From the NCBI GenBank assembly GCA_030549495.1, contig JAUIRK010000376.1:775501-839500 (forward strand): DNA of 64,000 nucleotides, read 5' to 3'. Origin of the DNA: Nectonema munidae. Its lineage: Eukaryota; Nematomorpha; Nectonematoida; Nectonematidae. The notes beneath the pieces were generated by a model. The model saw nothing but the letters and a program-made list of their open reading frames with translations, had not been told where the DNA came from and did no database searches. The position numbers were made by a program, and so were the translations under genes. Positions 24,561 through 36,500 of the stretch are shown piece after piece; position 1 is the first letter of the stretch; every line of letters starts with the position of its first letter.

Positions 24561-25735
24561 AATGAATATTGTAAAAAATTGGCTCAATCAAAGGCCTCAA
24601 TCTTTGTGAATTTTCTTAATATCGCTAGGAGCATTATAAGTAAATAAACTTAACAGATAAAATGAGAGAATTGAGCAAATAATTTGGAAATATATGAAAA
24701 ACTTAACAATTCAAGGCACAAATCTAATTTAACAAAGTAGCGCCATCATAAAAGTGAGTTGAATGTATAAGATGAGAATTGATATACGAATTGATTAATA
24801 TAGTGATTAGTGAACATCTACTAAGAATGAAATTATATATTTAAAAAAAATTAAAAGTATAGAGAATTTATAACCTATAGGGCAATAAAAATTAGAACAA
24901 GTCCAACCAAATACATTCTTCAATTTTATAGTCTAACCGTTGTTTAGACTTCTTTAAAAATCCAGCAGCTACTTACATGTTTTAGTGCTATAATTCCTAT
25001 ATAAACTTGAATAAAAAGAAATAAATTTTTTTATTCCTAATCCATAAATTTCAATCATAACAAAGAAAAATAATACGAAGAAAATTCTAACCAAACATAA
25101 AATACAAGAGAAAAATTTTTAAATCCATAAAGCATTTTAAAGTTATTGGTGACCATTAAATTTAAATTTCAAATTTAAACGCCTTTTTGGATTAAGACGA
25201 AAAGAGTAGCTAAGAAAAAAAAAGAGTTTAAAATATTTTTTATCTATCAAAATTTTAAATTCTATGAAAAATTTAAACTAAGACAATTGTAATATATATA
25301 TTATTGAATAAGTAAGTATATAAAATAAAAATTATATAAATTTTTAGTATATTTTGCTTGTGTCCACCAGGGCCCACGCGTCCTATTAAAATTAGGGGCT
25401 TGAGCCCCCCACTCATAAAGTAAGCCCCCCTCCCCCTCTCCTTAAATGTGAGACCCCCCCTTATCAATCTCAAGTCACTGTAAAATAGACAATTTTGTTC
25501 CATTGTTTTTAATATAATCATCCAGCAATCAAGCAAGCATATCAACAAAGTCGGCAAGTGCTTAGATATTCCAATCCAATCCAATCCAAGTATTATTTAA
25601 TTAAAGCTTAGTCCTACCTAAAATGGCTTCCTTTTCCTTTCAATTCCTTTTCCATCAAGTTTTCCTCAATTAATCCCACACTGTTCTTCCTCAGATCCTC
25701 TTATCTTATTTCCTAACTAAGCGTTTAAAAAATTT

Positions 25736-26580
25736 GTGGAAATTTCAAACAATATGTACTCAGAAGACACTAGAAGTCAAAGAAAAAAAAGTTTCCCTCA
25801 AAGATTGAGTGATTTTGAAGTTGATTCATCCATTAAGCCTAATTCTGATGATAATAATTCAGAAATTGCAAAAATTAGAAAAATATATTATGTATGCTTT
25901 GATTCAGTAATACAGGAAATTTCAAAAAGGTAAAAAATGATATATTACCATTTTGCTTAATGAGTTTTTGGAATTTTTCAGATTTGCAGATCAAAACATT
26001 TTTATTATAAATGCTATTAACTGTCTTATGCCTAGTTCAAAAGAACATTTTTTTATGTATGAGAAAATCAAACCACTATGCGCTCTTGTTGAAATAAAGA
26101 CTGACGAAAATATTTTATCTTCTCAGTGCTTAGTAATCTATCATTTGAATAATACGTTTTCTATAATAATCGTTTTTAATATTTGACATAACTAGGTTAT
26201 CAAAACTTTTTTGGAGAGAAAAAACTTACCACCAGGTATAGAAATTTCTGATATTTTAAAGGAATTATATCCCATCAAGTCCGCCTGTAATGAGATCTTT
26301 TCTTTGTATATTGGTAATTATGATATTTTTACTAAAATAATATTTACTTTACAGTATGTTTTTTAAGCTGCTTTAACAATAGGCATCAGCACAGCGTCGT
26401 GTGAAAGAAGTTTTTCAACACTTAAAAGAGTTTTCACTTCTTCACGACAGTCGATGCTGAGTGAAAGAAAAGAAAACTTGATAATTCTTTCTCAAGGGAA
26501 AAAACTCACCAAGAAAATTACATTTGATGATTTCCTAAAGAATTTTAACAAAAAACCAAGAAGACTAACGTTAACTGTTT
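25736..26580 (+). pseudogene. hAT transposase, carboxyl-terminal portion
   Basis: Plus-strand pieces include MYSEDTRSQRKKSFPQRLSD (25754 on), FRFADQNIFIINAINCLMPS, ISDILKELYPIKSACNEIFS, and after an intron-like gap IGISTASCERSFSTLKRVF, then SMLSERKENLIILS. S-x-x-C-E-R-S-F-S-x-L-K is the hAT dimerisation signature, and S-x-L-x-x-L-A-L-L-S-I is its tail. GT/AG-like boundaries suggest that the original gene had introns. The amino-terminal and catalytic parts are absent, so it is a deleted copy. Confidence 0.75.
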
Positions 26581-26756
26581 GAACATGGAATATAAACTTA
26601 TTCACAATTTCTTAATAAAATGATTCTTCTTTAATTTTTGTTTCTCAAACATAGTTTTCAAATGATTTTCTATATCTATTTTTTGTCACATTGATAAAAG
26701 CTTTTTTTGAAAAAACTTTAAGTGTATATTCAACACACTAGAAAGTTTGCCCCTTC

Positions 26757-26782
26757 CCCCCCCCCCCCCCCCCCCCCCCCCC
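26757..26782. repeat. Poly-C tract of 26 bases
   Basis: An unbroken C run just inside the right end of the hAT-type insertion. Its length is likely unstable and prone to sequencing error. Confidence 0.9.
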
Positions 26783-26825
26783 AAAAAATTTTGGTTAGCG
26801 CGGGCCCTGGTGCCCACTGTTTAGA

Positions 26826-27000
26826 GATACCCGTTAATGGTGTTATTTAATAGATATGCTTTTGTTTCCATTGTAATAAATGTATGGGTAATATTGTCAG
26901 TTACATTAGTATCTGTGGGAAATAGAGTGTTGAGTGAATTGTGTTTGATAAATATTGAATCTTGATTGCTTGAAAGAAGATCGGAGAGTGATGCTGTATG
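26826..27000 (-). mobile_element. LINE, minus strand, upstream part
   Basis: Minus-strand translation gives DLLSSNQDSIFIKHNSLNTL, then FITMETKAYLLNNTINGYL, which leads across the insertion into RYPTINSHTKITIKKLNKTL on the other side (18420 downward). This continuity is the main evidence that the 8.4 kb between them is an insertion. Confidence 0.65.
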
Positions 27001-28286
27001 TTTTTTGTTTTATATATACGTAAAAATGAAAATCATGCTAAGTAATAAAAATGTAAAAATAGAAGAAATGTCGGCAAAATTATGATTATGAAGAAAAAAA
27101 TATATAAATATCTCATAACCTGCACGTATGAAAAATCAAAAAATATTTATTCTTTTCAAATATATCGTTGGCTCCCATTACTTTTAGTTTCCTATATGTA
27201 TGATTTTATAAAAATGATTAGAGAGACTAAGTTTTTCTTTTTATTCTAAAATATTTGAAAAGAATAAATATTTTTTCATATTTTAAAGAATATTTTTTGA
27301 TTCTTTGATTACAGGATTTTATATTGATTATTATTTGACAAATATATTATTCAATCACTGAAATCAATAACAAGTATGATAGAAGTGGAATGTTATTTAT
27401 TTTTCGCACACTGCAGGCTAAATATAAAAAATGCCCTTCGTTAAAAATCAAAAAAGTGTAACTAAACTGAATAAAAATTGTTTTGAAATAAAAGAAGGCT
27501 ACGATTATCTAACAAAACCTGTACATTCGATCGACATTTTTCACCTCAAAAATAATTTAAAATTTATTAGAAAAACATTATATTGACCCTAAAAAGTAAA
27601 AATATATATATTTATTTTCTACAGTGTCGTTTAACTATGATATTTTAAAATCTAAAAAACAATATTCTACCTTTGTTAATATGAAATATTGAAAAAATAG
27701 TATATAAACTCATCATGTTAATTATTGGTGTTTTTGGAACTAGATAAAAGTTGACTGACCTCACATAAAAACAGATTTTAGAAAAAGAAAAACATATTTT
27801 TTTGTAAAACCTAGCCTATGTTATCCACAAAGAGTATAGCTTTCTATGGATACCATTTTCAATCAAAATTTTTCTTTAAATCTTCACATTATGATTGTCT
27901 TTAAAAGTGGTCCTTTACTAAAATTTAGACCAAATTTTTCGAAGTGTCCAGTTATCAAAAAAATTTAAAACTTTTGCAAAAATAAATTATTCTACCGTAT
28001 GTAGCAAACGATAAGCTTTCGCATGTTTTATATAATCATGAAAAAGAAATATTCAAAAAAAGTTAAATTCTTTCTGCAAATCAAATAAGTAAAAATTTCC
28101 AAAAAAATCGTCATATTAGCAGTATTAATATTATTTTTATATATTACATAAACATTTCAAGCAATCATATAGTTTTCATGAAATAAAACTGCAATTTCAA
28201 AGTTAAGTGTTTTGAACTTTTATGTTGAATTTTTGGAATGATACTTTCAATATGTATGTAAAATATTTTTTGAAAATTTTTATTTT
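27000..28286. other. AT-rich stretch; nothing recognised
   Basis: Very AT-rich sequence with short palindromic stretches near 27140-27290, where TTGAAAAGAATAAATATTTTTT recurs in both senses. I found no coding match. Confidence 0.4.
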
Positions 28287-28287
28287 A

Positions 28288-28352
28288 AGTGTTTTTTACT
28301 GTTGGTAATAGAGAAATTGGTCGCTAGTTTTTGATTGAATTGTGGTTGCGAT
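28288..28352 (-). mobile_element. Short LINE fragment
   Basis: TTTTTTACTGTTGGTAATAG and GAGAAATTGGTCGCTA match 18123-18160 of the minus-strand LINE almost exactly, then TTGATTGAATTGTGGTTGCG follows as there. Only about 65 bases are kept. Confidence 0.75.
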
Positions 28353-28799
28353 GCATTTTACGATTTATACATTTAAATATATAACAAGGTCTGGAAAGTT
28401 GTCTCTTTGGGGGCTCCTGTCAGACCACTGATAGAGGAAAGAAATTTATTATTAGTTTGTAGGTCGTTTGTTGCGCCGTCCTTATATTAGCCACCTATGC
28501 AGGTTTACAGGCAACTGCACATCGCCCGGGGAAAAAAATTTATAACATGATTAGATAAATTTCAGTCATCAATAAAATAGCGCTTGCTAAAATGTTTATG
28601 AAATGATATTGATACTTGTTATTAAAAATTTACCAAAAAAATTTATTTTATAACTAAAAAAATCGACTTTTAAGAAATAGTAGCTTATTTATGCAATTTT
28701 TAGATTTGTAATAAAAAAGCTTATTAACAAATACATTTTCAGTTTTTAAATCTTTAGCTTTTGTTGATAATTTTTGATATTGAAACTTAGCAACCTTGT

Positions 28800-28930
28800 A
28801 ATTTGAGATACAAACTAAGTTTGGTTGGTTGAAGATATCAAACCACTTTCAGCCATAAGTTTGTAAGATAATCAGTTTTGTGATTTTGTTTTTAAGAGTC
28901 GGGAGCTTTGGGGATCGAAACCCTGATTAA
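28800..28930 (+). mobile_element. Possible tRNA-derived SINE
   Basis: An A-box-like TTTGGTTGGTTGAAGA at about 28819 and a B-box-like GGGGATCGAAACCC at 28910. The distance between them, about 90 bases, is longer than in the other SINEs here, so the call is weak. Confidence 0.3.
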
Positions 28931-29639
28931 ATATAATACTTATTTCATCTAACTAAATGATTTGTTAAAAAACAAAAATAATATGTTAAAGTACATTCCT
29001 CTACATAAAAATCAACTACGGCAAAAATAAAACAGTTTTAAAAGTTTGCTATAAAATAGATGCAAAACTTTATATTACTTTAAAAAATTCGAAATTATAA
29101 GTAAGACAAATCAAATTTGTGAAAAGCTTAAAGAGGTTCAATTTTAAACTTTTAGAGAATTATAATGATTGGCTTGCTGATTGTGGAGAAATGATTTTAG
29201 AGAACTTGGCTAGTTGTTGAGAAAGTTAGAGATGTGGAAGGCGGAATTGTATTTGCTTTAATAGTTAAAGGATGAATGATTAAACAGTGATAGGAGATAC
29301 GTGTCTAAAATTATAGGTCTCAAAGAAAAGAAAGTAGTGTAGTTATTTGTGTAGATTTTCTATTTATTATTCATTTATTTTTATAATTTCTTTTAAAAGT
29401 ATTTGTGTGAAACTCAACTGTAAAACAGGTAAAGTAATATGGAAGTATACTCATAAGCAAAGTCTTTTAATAATATAAAATAGAAAAAAAATTAAAATTA
29501 TTTGTATAGCGAAAAACTTTTTCACAACAGCCCCCCGGATGTGCGCCATTGCCATAAATATAAAACTACTTTACCAAAGAAATAATTTTGCGAATCCTGA
29601 TAGTTTTGATATAATATTGCTAGACAAATTTTTTCTGCA

Positions 29640-29709
29640 ACTGCTATGAAGGAGGCAAAATAATGGTTTAGCGCCGTATAAGGCCCTCATGCCGCGGTTG
29701 AGAACCACT
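29640..29709. mobile_element. hAT-type terminus, orphan
   Basis: CATGCCGCGGTTGAGAACCACTG at 29688-29709 reads, on the minus strand, CAGTGGTTCTCAACC, a common hAT terminus. I did not find its partner. Confidence 0.5.
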
Positions 29710-29712
29710 GAT

Positions 29713-30455
29713 TTAGGGCATTAAAAAGGTTCGGATATGGAAGGAGTCCGTAGAAGTTAGATCGTGGCAATTGAGAGTTTGGATGGATAGTGAAAGAAGT
29801 GAAGCTCTTGAACGGTTGCTGTTGCAGCAGGAAAGCATGATGGGGTGTTTCATATTGATTGCAGTTGAATCTATAAAGATTGCTTTGTGATTTTTAGATA
29901 CGGTAGAAATAGTAGTTGCAGGGGCAGTGTCCAAAAAGCAATCTGATTAGCGGTCGTGGTGGAAAGAATTTCATTTTCGATCAAATGTCAAGAATTCAAT
30001 TTGGCTAATTTATTGTTTTGTGTTATTTTTATTTCGTCTAGGATTTAAGTAAAGGTGCATCGGTTTTTAGAGGAAATAAATTGAGTATCGTAATGAGCAA
30101 TTTGAGGTTAATCCCTTACTTCAACAAATAAATCAAACACGTCTAAATAATTACGAAAATTTCATACATACTGTTAATTTCTACCAAAAGAATGTTTTTG
30201 GGACAACACAAACAAGAAAATTTAAAATTGATTTATTATATATTATTGATTTCATATTCGTTCATATTATATATCTTTACAAATTATGATCGTTGAATAA
30301 GCTTATACAAAATTAATTGTAAAAATAGAGTTAATAGTTCAAATGTACAGTATATATAAAAGAAGTGTATGGTATTTTTTTAAATCAAAAGATCCAAATT
30401 TTATTAAAAAAATCAATATAAAAATCAGTCAAAAAAATTTCTGCACAATTAGTAT
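29713..30455. other. Downstream flank of KRTCAP2; unassigned
   Basis: 29740-29960 is clearly less AT-rich than its surroundings, but neither strand gives a recognisable protein. The rest is AT-rich and should hold the KRTCAP2 3' UTR near 30455. An AATAAA-like signal on the minus strand cannot be singled out among many. Confidence 0.3.
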
Positions 30456-30570
30456 TTACTTCTTTTTTTTACTTTTAGATGATGTAACAGTGTGATATGC
30501 GTAGGCAAGCGAATTTTTCTCTGAAGTTAAATGGTCGAAATAATAGAGAGACACCAGAGAAAAAAGCATG
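30456..30570 (-). CDS. KRTCAP2: KRTCAP2 exon 3
   Basis: 115 bases after a TTTAAG acceptor. It completes the TGC cysteine codon, then reads MLFSLVSLYYFDHLTSEKN and ends in K-S-K-K-K-K followed by TAA at 30458-30456. The basic tail is typical of the family. Confidence 0.92.
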
Positions 30571-33500
30571 CTTAAATTAAAAATATATATATACAAATTA
30601 CGGTAAAAATAAATGATTAAACGCATACGTTTAAAAATATTAGAAAATTTTTATTTTGTTCATAAATTGGGTTGAATATTTAGTTACGAGAAAGCGGATA
30701 GTCATTATTAAAAATTTTCTTTTCTATGATTTAAAATTAATGGTACTTGAAGGGCTTTTTAGAAAAATGTATGTAAAATTTCAACTAAATTTAGACAATA
30801 GGACAATTTTAACATTATGAATGTTTTTCAGAACTAACTTCTATATACCTAAAATTCATTATAAAATAAAGGGGCTGAAAAAGTTTGTAAAACATAGATG
30901 TTATTTTAGGACACAAAATATAAATTAATGGTAAATTCAAGTATGCATACAAGTTTTCTAATCTATAAAAATTCGACAAAATAATTATTTTTGAAATTAT
31001 GCAAAAAATAATGCAAATATGTTACGTTTATAACAGTGAGATAGAATTTTTACCTTACATGGAAATTTAAGATTTTCTTATCAAAGTAATATATTTGAAA
31101 TAATCTATTTAGGAACTGCAAACAATGAGGAAATTTAGTGTCCGAAAAATTCGCCGTAAACAAGTTTGCCGTAGGAAAACTCGCCTCAGGAATTTTTGCA
31201 TGTAGAAATTTCGCCTAAAAGGAAAAGCGCCGCAAGACAATTTTGCCGTAAAACAAGTATTTGTGATAAAAATAGTTTGGTTTTTGAAGTACCATTTTAT
31301 CTCTTTCAAAAAATCAAGTAATTATTTTTTTATTTTATCCTATTTTTTATTTTATTTTTTAACTTTATTTTACATTTTATCTTTTTTTTTTGACTATAGT
31401 TTTTTGTTGGCAGACGATGGTTTATCAAATGGAAACTAGTAGAGGAGGACTGAAATTAGTTGACGATCTTAACTATATTTACAGAATAGATCAAAAATAC
31501 AGATAAAAAAATAATTACTCCATACGGATAATAAAATAAAATAAAAAAATAATAAATAAAATAAAAAATAAATGGATAATAAATAAAATAAAAAAATAAT
31601 TACTCCATTTCCTTATTGGTTGTTTACTTATCAGAAACTTTGAAAGCCAAGCTTGGTTGTTTGGAAGAGATAAAACGGTACTTCAGAAACCAAACTGTTT
31701 TTATCACAAACACTTGTTTTACGGCAAAATTGTCTTACGGCGATTTTTCCTAATAGGCGAAATTTCCTACGGCAAATTTTCCTAGAACCAGGAAATTTAT
31801 TCATTTTCGATTTTTAAAAATATCCGGGTTTCCTGATTAATCGTTCAATCAACAGTTATCAATCCCGCAATAGACAAATAGTAGATCCAAGACCACTTAG
31901 AATATGATATTCCGATTTCTACGCATGCACTCCTAATTCTTCCTCAAACTTCAAATATCTTGAAAACAAAGCCAAACTTTCATCACTGAAATAAATTATT
32001 CGTTAGATCTTCAATTCCAGGATGTTTGAGTCGTTAAACACATTTTTATTAAGTGCTGGTATCAAATGGAGTAAGTAGCGATTTAATGAGTAACAATTCT
32101 TTTGTAACCGAATTCTAGCATAGCGGTTCAATATCTAGGATTTACCCTGTAAAAATAGAACTTAGCTAGTATTCTTATAAAAATTTTTGAATAAAAGTTT
32201 TATGAGAATTAACAATGGAAGATTTATTTGGCAAAGGAAATTTTTTCTCTTTCAACGAAATGAATTTTAATTTACTGATTCCCAAAGATTAATTTAATGT
32301 AGCAGATCATTTAATAAAATCGTAATTTGAATGACATAAACTAAAAAAATATATGTAAAAAATAGGTTAAACAATACTTACCAAGTTGTGACTGAAATAG
32401 GATGCACCATTGCAGCAATTAAAGCGGCGATAAACAATGAAATAAATACTAAAATTGAAAAAATTTATTCAAAAGCAGATATTGTGAAATGGTAATAACA
32501 GCCCAAAACATAAACAATTGTTAAAATAAAAAAATTTAACATCAATCCTTTTAATATTTAAAATACTTAAAACATAATAAAGGATATCTCGCTTTTAACA
32601 CTCATTTATACATGGCGCTTCAAATGGAAATCATATATATTGAAAACTATAACAACTTATAAAAGTCATTTTTAAATTAACCCATTTAAGGCCAAGCAAG
32701 GCAGACGATATCTAAAAATACGCAGACGATTTATATTCAAAGTCATTGAAAAAAGCAGACGAAGATGAAATAACTTATGTTCCAAAATAGGAATATTGGC
32801 CGTAAATGGGTTAATGAAGCATGCAGTTTCCTGTTTTCTTTGATCTATGCACCAGCAGAAGTGCAAGCCCTTCCATTTTTGAAATAGTCATTCATTAATA
32901 TCTGTTACTCAAATTTCATTAGTTCTACTAAAATATGATAACTACTACTATTATATAGTATAGATCTAACGATAACTATATATCGTTAGATCTTAGATTG
33001 AGTTAGCAAGCAATGATTTATATGTTAAGGAATATTATAAAGATGGAAACTTGGAGTACGGTGCTAATGATGATTGCCGATCAAAATTTTAATTGATGAT
33101 AACAAAAACATCAATTGAAATTTTACATAAAATGTATGTTTTTCTACAAAATTGACCAGACTAGTTTCATTTCTGCACTCAGTTTTCGTATTTAAGGTTA
33201 TCTAAGTGTTAATCAAATTTGCGGTTTACGTCTGAAAATTGTCTCCAAAAATATTTTTCAAATATTTTTTTACTTTGCGTCTATATAAAATACACTCTTG
33301 AAAATTCATATTTCTTTGATTTCAAACCCAAACCCTTTTATATCTAAATTTTAATTGCTACATTGAAAATCGTACAATAAAATTTTTGATTGAATAATAT
33401 TCTATGTAAAAATATCCTTCAAATTTAAAACATTTTTTATATCAAATCGGCTATATTTATTTCATTTCTATACTCCGTTTTGGTCATTGTGATTTTTGGA

Positions 33501-36500
33501 AGGAATAAATGAAGCGATCTAAAGAACATTGAAAAAAAGAACGCATGATCAAAAGAAAATTTTACATAACCATGAGCAAGAAGTTACTCCTTTTTCGATG
33601 AAAAATCCTTAAATTTTCAGCAAGCATTGATTACAATCATCAATTCATTAAGATGACAGGTAATCTGAAAATTTTATTATAATATATAGTCTCAACTAAG
33701 ATAATTTTTTAATTTGAATAGAAACAATGTTCATGAATGCTTCCATGAGGAAAATAACTTTTGAAGAAGGATTGGTTTGCAAATATTCAGAGATAATATC
33801 TGTTCATATCACCTGACAATACAATACACGATACTGATAAAAAAAAGCATAAGATCATGAAGAAGAAAAAACTGCTAAGATCGGGCAAATTCTGATATAA
33901 ATAAATCTTTGAAATTTTTTTCGAACGTAGGTTAAGGGAAACGAATTTCTGATGAGACAATTATCATAGCACATATATTATTATTGGGAGCAAAATTACA
34001 AATTCCATAAATTTTAGAAGAAATGACGTAGAAACAGGGGCGCACATCCGGGGAGAGGGCGAAAATGACTTTCGCCCCCTCCAATAATTTTCTATAAGTA
34101 AGAATCAAACTCATTTTCAATCAAACATCATGCCAAGCTGCTCTGAAATTCCTATCGAACATATTTTACAGACGATGCATGAGAGCTATATAATAATAAT
34201 CCATTGCTTCAATATGCACACAATAAGTAAGCAATGTTTATCACAGTGTAGTATTTTTGAGCAAACACATGTTGATGATCCACTAGATTTTCTCATCTTC
34301 TGTCAAAGTGATTCTATTTCTCTTTCTGTCTCCTCTGTTTTTCTCTTTCGCTTTCTGTGCTAAAACTCAACCATTCACTCAAGCTCTCTTCTCTTGTTAA
34401 GCTCTCCTATCTCATTTAGCTCTCTTCTCTCCAGTGACGTAGCTAGGCTGGGCATGAGGGGCCGTGCCCACACTCCTATGTATCGCATGGTGCCCCCATG
34501 CATCTTATACGTTATCAATTTTTGAAAATTTCTCGAATGAAAGGATCAAGAAAGTATAAATAATGTTGCGCAAATTTTTTGTTTTTAAATTGTGCCCCTT
34601 CTATCAACTTTTTTTTGGCTACACCACTGCTTCTGTCTAATTTGCATTTAGAGTTAAATTAAAATAGTTTTCAATCGTTACAATTTTATATCAATGAATA
34701 ATGTTAGACTCGGGCTAAAAAATTTTTTTCAACAAAAGTCACTTAATCTTTATCACTACGTTTGTTACATTTTATAACATTTGAAAACTTTAATTTTTTC
34801 AAGTCAGAAATTTTTTTCAATAGTTATTTGGGAATGAATATTTTGACTATCTATTCAGTTTAAAAGCAAGAATACTCTATTTGCTTAATATTTGAGCAGA
34901 GATATTTTTATAATGTTCGATTGTTAAATTTTATAAATAACACTGTAAATAATTAATTAAATCATTTTTTAAGAAAATTTGTTAATTATTATAATAAAAA
35001 TATAATATCGAAACAAAATGTTTCAGCTGTTAAAAATGTACTTGATCTATTTATGACAGCTGTCAGAATTTTATTTGTAGAAAGAAATATTCAAAGAAAC
35101 GCAATGATTTTCTTTTCTCGTATATTTTGATTTATGTTAGCCTGGTCCTCGGACATTTCACCCCATTATTTTCATAAGACAGTTCGTCCCATGGACAATT
35201 CGCCCCATTATTTTCATAAGACATTTTGTTTCATGGACAATTCGCCCCGTTATTTTCATAAGACATTTTGTCTCATGGACAATTCTAAAAAAATTAAGAG
35301 ATAAAATGATTAATTTGAAATAATTTAATAGAGATAAAATAAACAAGAATATAAATTTTTTTAATAATTTTACACATATAATAAGCAAAGATGGATGAAA
35401 CTATGGGGCGAAATGTCTGTCTACCGTTAGTTTAAATAATTAAACGTTGACTTTTGCTGCTTATAAAAACTTGAAAATATGAAATAAACTCTAATTCTTT
35501 ATGCCTCCTATTATTTTGAAATTATTCTGAGAACAGACGGTTCCATTATAAAATAGTGAAAATTGCTTTATAAGTTTATTTTGTTTCCTTTCTCTCTTAT
35601 GTTAATTATGTAGCAAATTTTTCAATTTTGAGTAAAAGGTAAGGTGCAGCGGATGTATTTTCATTGACCAGGCCCTGATGTACCGCTTATGTCAAACTGA
35701 ACAAATTCGTATCGATGCGGAATCGAATCCAGAGGCTTCCGTGATGAGTCCATCTACTCAACCAAACAGACATGCCACCCATAGAGTATGCTGTAGGGGA
35801 TACGTCAAATTAGTTTTCAAAAAACTTAAGTTATGCTCTAAAATTTTTTAGTTTTTGATGAAGCTCTATAACTTTTTTTCCTTAAAAGTTGTTATAAAAA
35901 GCAAATCATTGCAAAATGTTAAGTTATTTTATTTTTTGTAGATTTTTGTAGCTTGTATCAATTTAGTAGCTTTTAAACTATTTTTGAATGATGGAAAAAT
36001 GAAATAATGCAATCTTAATTTTTTGTTTGCACAATTTTCATTTTATACCCTTGCCCCTGAATCAATCACATTTCTTCATATAAACATCGCAGGGTGTCTA
36101 GTAGACTCTTTGCCTATAAAACTATGTAGATTACATTCACTAATATAAAACTATCCAACCTTCAGTTATTTGTTTTCAGTTGTTTTCTCTATAAATCAAA
36201 TATCCTTTCATCAATTCCTGTAATGTGCCTGGTAGACTACTCCATTTTCAAATGAAAAGCCTATTCCACCCCCCCCCCCCAACAATTTTGGATTTTTTTA
36301 AACTAGTGTATATTCTGCTAATTTAATTAAAATATTTTCGCTGGAAGTATAGTATTTAATTTCACCAAATTTGTAAGAAAGTATAAAGTAGTCTTATAAA
36401 TTTAGGACTTTAGGTATGCGCTGAATACACTCTATTTTAAAGGATTGTTTAAATATTTGGTCTCCCGTGGTATTTCCAGACAACTAATTTTGAAAATTGC

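Larger units (their letters stand above)
18436..25361 (+). mobile_element. Long-TIR (MULE-like) DNA transposon
   Basis: Inverted repeats of about 255-275 bases bound this element. The left (18436 to about 18690) begins ACAAGCAAAATAAACTAAA; the right (about 25085-25361) ends TTTTGCTTGT. The two arms share long blocks such as GGTCACCAATAACTTTAAAA. Inside, the plus strand has a relic protein from about 20760 to 23280: a zinc-finger part, then motifs such as YPTIICYTEKQMIYMKSCIL, a MGCDKTYNLGSCFVTTTVF block, an RTDEDYALVKSINFCFGEAK block and an ESIHGMGNYQLIDEAKKFL block. Long TIRs plus a D-x-T-F-N-L-G block fit a Mutator-like family. I could not find a clean target duplication. Confidence 0.65.
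18428..26819 (+). mobile_element. hAT-type insertion into the LINE (composite)
   Basis: The outer ends are CAGTGGGA on the left and the reverse complement CAGTGGGCACCAGGGCCC on the right. Both flanks read TTTAGA (18422-18427 and 26820-26825), and the LINE reading resumes across them, so this is an insertion. hAT targets are usually 8 bases; only 6 match here. A second terminal-like sequence, ACCAGGGCCCACGCG, at 25365 suggests that the hAT itself is only about 1.47 kb, namely 18428-18435 plus 25362-26819, and that a larger element entered near its left end. The hAT part carries a transposase carboxyl end (25736-26580). Confidence 0.65.

Noticed and set aside
29713-29934. A 73-codon minus-strand gene beside KRTCAP2
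   Set aside because: It is less AT-rich than its surroundings, but no frame gave a recognisable protein, and a hAT-type terminus adjoins it.
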